Shown here: in pieces, positions 60,798 through 64,000 of the stretch
Numbering within the stretch: position 1 is the stretch's first letter
Layout of the letters: every line of letters begins with the position of its first letter
Program-made: the position numbers and the translations under genes
Source: Terriglobia bacterium
GTDB taxonomy: Bacteria; Acidobacteriota; Terriglobia; Acidiferrales; UBA7541
DNA: 64,000 nt
Assembly: GCA_020073585.1 (NCBI GenBank)
Contig: JAIQEV010000001.1
Coordinates: forward strand, 62,001-126,000
Direction of reading: 5' to 3'
The notes under the pieces: model-generated
What the model was told of the DNA's origin: nothing
Database searches by the model: none
Seen by the model: the letters and a program-made list of their open reading frames with translations, nothing else

Positions 60798-62552
60798 CTA
60801 ATTCGGGCGTGCGGCCGTGGGAGGAGGAAGGAGATAGACGTAATAACCGGTATTGCCGATTGGCTGCCAGGCGCTCGCGGATGTCGCCCTAGGAACCTCA
60901 TTGGCCACAATCGCCCGAACTCCAATCCTGGCGCAAATTGCGTACACATCCGACTGAATTTGAGGACCTGCGGCCCAGAAAGTCCCCACATCGCTGGAAG
61001 GAATCTCCGCGACGATCTTGAGCCGCGCCGTGCGCGCCCAATGATTGTTGTAACCGGCCCCCAGTGACGCAACCTTGTCTCCTTGCTGGAGTCCGAAATG
61101 GCGCAGCCCGTCGGCGATTTGCCACGAGAGGTTAACGGACCGATCTTTCCACTCGTAGATGCGGATCGCCATTTTTTCGGCGACGGAAAGTGAAAGCAGA
61201 AGAACCGCCACGATAGTCACGCCGGCAAGCAGTTTCTTGGACTGTTCGGAGCGGGGCAAGCGGATCGCAGAAAGCAGCGCGGCCCAAAGCATGAGGAGGA
61301 GCCCCGCAACGTATCGGGGCTCCACGGTAACCAGCGCATATAAGCCAAAGCCCGCCGCTGCGGGGATCCACAGGTGCCAGTTTTCGCCAAAGCGCCTGAC
61401 AAAGCTGGAGCCGCTCAACAAGATGAGAATTAGCGCACACGCGATGAGCCCGCTCTGAGGAAGAAAGAGCGCATCGTAGGAGGCATAGATGCTGGTCATG
61501 ATCACCCGGAGCTGCTGCTGGAAATGAAAGTGGGGTGTGAGGCCGTCGTTCCAATAGGAGGGATCGTAGTGCGGCGGATAGGTCCCCGAAACGGGACTGG
61601 CGTATTCGTAGAGAGCAGGGGCGGAATGAATCTTTCTGGTTGTATGCCGGGGAACACCGCCTGCAGGATCCGCGCCTTGCCAGTTGAAAAACGGAGCGCT
61701 GCGGTTGACGACCCAGGCGTATCCGAGCCGGCCACTTTCGCCGAATGTGAACCGTCCTTTGCTCCGGGAGATGAGAAAGATGAAGGGTGTGGTAACCAAA
61801 AGGAACGCTAGAAGCGCGGCGAGAAGGCGCGTTACCGCTTTCCGGCGATCTCGGAGAGCAAGAAAACTCACTCCCAGAAACACGAAACCCAGCAGGAACA
61901 TCACCGTTTTGCCCAAATAGCCGAGTCCGAGAACGAATCCAAAGAAAAAGAACAATCCGATGTTCGCGTTGCCTGCGCGAATGCGGACCAGGATGGCGGC
62001 GATCATATAGACCAGCGCAGCCACAAGCAGGTCCGGGGTGATTTGGGAAACGACGGTGGCGTTTGCAATGGTCCAGATAAACAAGGCGTAGCCCAGGGCC
62101 AGCCAGGCCCAGCGGGGGAAGGTTTCCGAAGGCGTGTCGGAGGGCGCAGAAGCAGCATGGATGTAGCGTTCGCCCTGCGCACGCCAGAACCTGTCGAAAG
62201 CAGCCAAAGCGATCAGGAAGACCGCGAAATTAATGAGCTGAATCGCGGGGAACTCCCAGAATGCAGAGGGCTTCAGAATGCCCAGGTCGAGAGCCAGCAC
62301 CCAGGAATAGAGCGGGCTCCAGTAGGCATTGAGCGCGGCGGACCAGCGCCCATGGAGATAACTGTCGGCGATGTCCAGATAGGAGATCCCGTCCGGATTC
62401 ATGCTGAAACGCGCAGACCACGTCAAAAACGCGGCCACGAAGACAGCCGCGCACCAGGAAAGAAGCCGCACCCGATGCGCGGCCCTATCCTCCGGCTGAG
62501 CGCCAGCTTCAGCCGGCGTTGTGTCGTGATCCTGCGCTGGTCTTTCCGTCAT
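60798..62552 (-). CDS. Polytopic membrane protein, GT-C (GT39/ArnT-like) glycosyltransferase
   Basis: 584 residues with about eleven membrane segments. The first extracytoplasmic loop has an acidic DGISYLDIADSYLHGRW, like the DxD-type loop of GT-C enzymes that use polyprenyl-phosphate sugars. The last 110 residues form a soluble domain. Its probable role is surface sugar transfer in the same locus. Exact family is uncertain. Confidence 0.75.
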   Translation of the reverse strand: MTERPAQDHDTTPAEAGAQPEDRAAHRVRLLSWCAAVFVAAFLTWSARFSMNPDGISYLDIADSYLHGRWSAALNAYWSPLYSWVLALDLGILKPSAFWEFPAIQLINFAVFLIALAAFDRFWRAQGERYIHAASAPSDTPSETFPRWAWLALGYALFIWTIANATVVSQITPDLLVAALVYMIAAILVRIRAGNANIGLFFFFGFVLGLGYLGKTVMFLLGFVFLGVSFLALRDRRKAVTRLLAALLAFLLVTTPFIFLISRSKGRFTFGESGRLGYAWVVNRSAPFFNWQGADPAGGVPRHTTRKIHSAPALYEYASPVSGTYPPHYDPSYWNDGLTPHFHFQQQLRVIMTSIYASYDALFLPQSGLIACALILILLSGSSFVRRFGENWHLWIPAAAGFGLYALVTVEPRYVAGLLLMLWAALLSAIRLPRSEQSKKLLAGVTIVAVLLLSLSVAEKMAIRIYEWKDRSVNLSWQIADGLRHFGLQQGDKVASLGAGYNNHWARTARLKIVAEIPSSDVGTFWAAGPQIQSDVYAICARIGVRAIVANEVPRATSASAWQPIGNTGYYVYLLPPPTAARPN

Positions 62553-62732
62553 GCCAACTCCGAGATCGGGTCACCAAAGTTTTGACACACAAAGATGCAG
62601 TCCGTCATGTCCAGCCCAGCATAGAGTCGCCGTGCCTCCGCAAGGCCCCGCGCCATCAGGCACCGGAGGAATCACGGCAAACGATCCGAGTCTAATGGGT
62701 TTTCCTGTGATTTCCGTCTGGGCATGAGAATT

Positions 62733-63749
62733 TCACGTTCGGCGACCGAGGAACGTACATTCCAATTTCCACAAGAATTCTTCTTTGTCGTGGGGTACGG
62801 CGACCCGTTGCAAAGCTAGCGGGTTGTTCCCGAACTGGACGGGGCCCGCCATCGAGGTCACCGCCGTCTGATACCCGGCCTCTTTTGTGACCTCCACAGT
62901 CTGCTCCGTCCAGTGTGGCTGCAGGATTGGCGAGGGATAGGAGAAGTGCGGCACAGGACTGCCCAGCTCTTCCTCGAGTCTGCGTTTCGATTCAACGCAT
63001 TCCTTTTGAAATTCCGCTATTGCCACTTGAGCGGCATTCGGATGCGTCAACGTATGAGACCCCACGATATGGCCCGAGCGCCGCAGACAGCGAACCTGCT
63101 CCCAATTCATCATGCGAACATCCCGTGGGCTCAGCGGTTCGACTTCCAGCTCCTCCTCCAGTTTCCTGATGTGTTTCTCTTGAGTCTCGCCCGTGCTGCT
63201 GGCACAACGTCCCGCTGCAATCAGGAAGGCGACTTTTCGCGTCCTGGGTTCCACGAGATCACGTACGCAACCTTCCGTGGAATCTGTCCACGTTTTTTTG
63301 GCAGTTTTGCCAAAAGCATGACGGAGGCGGCAAAACCACGGAGCCCGGACCAGATCCACGGCACTCACCGTCACGTAGAAGGCGGCGGGCACCCCAAGGC
63401 TGTTCAGGATCGGAGCGGCAAGTTCAGAATTGTCCGCGTAACCATCGTCAAATGTGACGGCAACCGGCCTTCGCGGCAGTCGTTTATCCCCGCGCAAAAA
63501 AAGCAAGACGTCGTCGAGCGTCACGGGATCGAATTTGCGGGCCACGAGCTCCATCTGTTCCGCAAAAACAGCCCTACCGTGAATGATGCCTGAGCCGATC
63601 GAATTCTCATAGCGCTCCGGTTCATCCTGAATGGAGTGGTACTTCAGGATGACGATCCGCTGGGACGCAAATCTTGCAACGAGACGCAACAAACCATTCT
63701 TCGTCAGCGCGTTCTTGATGTGGTGCTTCAAGCTGGAGTTGCCGTTCAC
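62733..63749 (-). CDS. Polysaccharide deacetylase (NodB homology)
   Basis: 338 residues. NodB motifs are VTFDDGYADNSELA (metal and base aspartates) and HTLTHPNAAQV. It deacetylates a polysaccharide amino sugar, fitting the exosortase/polysaccharide locus. The GTG at 63749 has AGGAG five bases upstream and gives a better N-terminus than 63818. No signal peptide, so it may act inside the cell on a lipid-linked precursor. Confidence 0.88.
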   Translation of the reverse strand: MNGNSSLKHHIKNALTKNGLLRLVARFASQRIVILKYHSIQDEPERYENSIGSGIIHGRAVFAEQMELVARKFDPVTLDDVLLFLRGDKRLPRRPVAVTFDDGYADNSELAAPILNSLGVPAAFYVTVSAVDLVRAPWFCRLRHAFGKTAKKTWTDSTEGCVRDLVEPRTRKVAFLIAAGRCASSTGETQEKHIRKLEEELEVEPLSPRDVRMMNWEQVRCLRRSGHIVGSHTLTHPNAAQVAIAEFQKECVESKRRLEEELGSPVPHFSYPSPILQPHWTEQTVEVTKEAGYQTAVTSMAGPVQFGNNPLALQRVAVPHDKEEFLWKLECTFLGRRT

Positions 63750-63854
63750 GGGACTCCTAAACCTCCGGCCGGAAAAACACGCCACGGCCCGGTCCTGCGG
63801 AGGGCAAAAAACGCACAATTCCGGCGCCGCTCCTTATGGTTTTCGGGCTTCTGC

Positions 63855-64000
63855 TCATTCCAGAACCTGCAGCGGCGCGCAAGGATATATGGCAACGTTC
63901 AGTTGCTCCCGGTTTCCCTGTTCCTTGCGGACAATTTCCAGGATGTCCGGCCAACTCGATAGAATGCGCATGCCCCGCACCGCGGACGGCAAGCCGTCCG
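63855..64000 (-). CDS. C-terminal end of an unidentified gene (partial)
   Basis: The last 48 residues of a protein that starts beyond the right edge. It ends REQLNVAIYPCAPLQVLE. I do not recognise the family with certainty. It is upstream of the deacetylase by 105 bases on the same strand, so probably part of the same locus. Confidence 0.6.
   Translation of the reverse strand, partial: DGLPSAVRGMRILSSWPDILEIVRKEQGNREQLNVAIYPCAPLQVLE
63983..64000. repeat. Palindrome at the right edge
   Basis: cggacggc-aa-gccgtccg lies within the partial coding sequence; it resembles the other small hairpins of the window. Confidence 0.6.

Overview
The window looks like chromosome from a GC-rich Gram-negative bacterium, most likely an acidobacterium (Acidobacteriota). 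This is an inference from the gene complement (exosortase/EpsI, tandem ThyX, many sigma-54 activators and PilZ proteins, small palindromes at gene borders); no rRNA or other marker gene is present to prove it. No tRNA, rRNA or CRISPR array was seen.

Region 1 (1 to about 13,030) is the right part of a prophage. All its genes are on the minus strand and most overlap the next by ATGA or GTGA, so it reads as nearly one long operon. It starts with a Cro/CI-like regulator at 12,958, continues through a conserved phage protein pair, a tyrosine integrase, many small proteins, a VRR-NUC nuclease, a winged-helix protein, a sigma region 4-like mini-protein, a Gp37/Gp68 protein, a tail protein and a ParB-methyltransferase fusion, and ends with the small and large terminase subunits; the large one runs off the left edge. 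The right end of the prophage cuts a comM/yifB-type Mg-chelatase gene, of which only the last third remains (13,027-13,515).

Region 2 (13.8-30.1 kb) is housekeeping: an ABC-F ATPase, an anti-sigma/anti-anti-sigma pair, a cold-shock protein, QueG, a Tat-exported superoxide dismutase, a LuxR-type regulator, a PuuD-like membrane protein, a GT21-like glycosyltransferase, a YbjQ protein, Lon, a CCA-adding enzyme, a SpoIIE-type phosphatase and DinB.

Region 3 (30.1-34.35 kb) is an accessory island that is visibly AT-richer in its genic part. It holds a two-gene module: a protein ending in a nucleoside 2-deoxyribosyltransferase/TIR-like Rossmannoid domain, followed by a three-TM protein. The first gene seems to carry a frameshift near its start. 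A gene-free block with 125-bp tandem repeats and several palindromes follows. This module is the best candidate for an undescribed (possibly anti-phage) system.

Region 4 (34.35-42.6 kb) carries prmC and prfA, a Rieske oxygenase, an exported protein, a tandem-domain ThyX, ribosomal protein L31 and a GGDEF-PilZ protein.

Region 5 (42.8-64 kb) is regulatory and envelope related. It has PilZ proteins, a histidine kinase and NtrC-type regulator pair, a receiver-less sigma-54 activator and a secreted Big2 protein. These are followed by an exosortase/polysaccharide locus (ICMT-like protein, two glycosyltransferases, an FAD oxidoreductase, an epimerase, EpsI, exosortase and a polysaccharide deacetylase). 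Inside that locus lies an operon with ComA, ComB and an ATP-grasp ligase, which suggests a sulfolactate-derived product. Good sigma-54 (-24/-12) promoter matches sit before the exosortase and comA genes, fitting the sigma-54 activators encoded 10-15 kb away.
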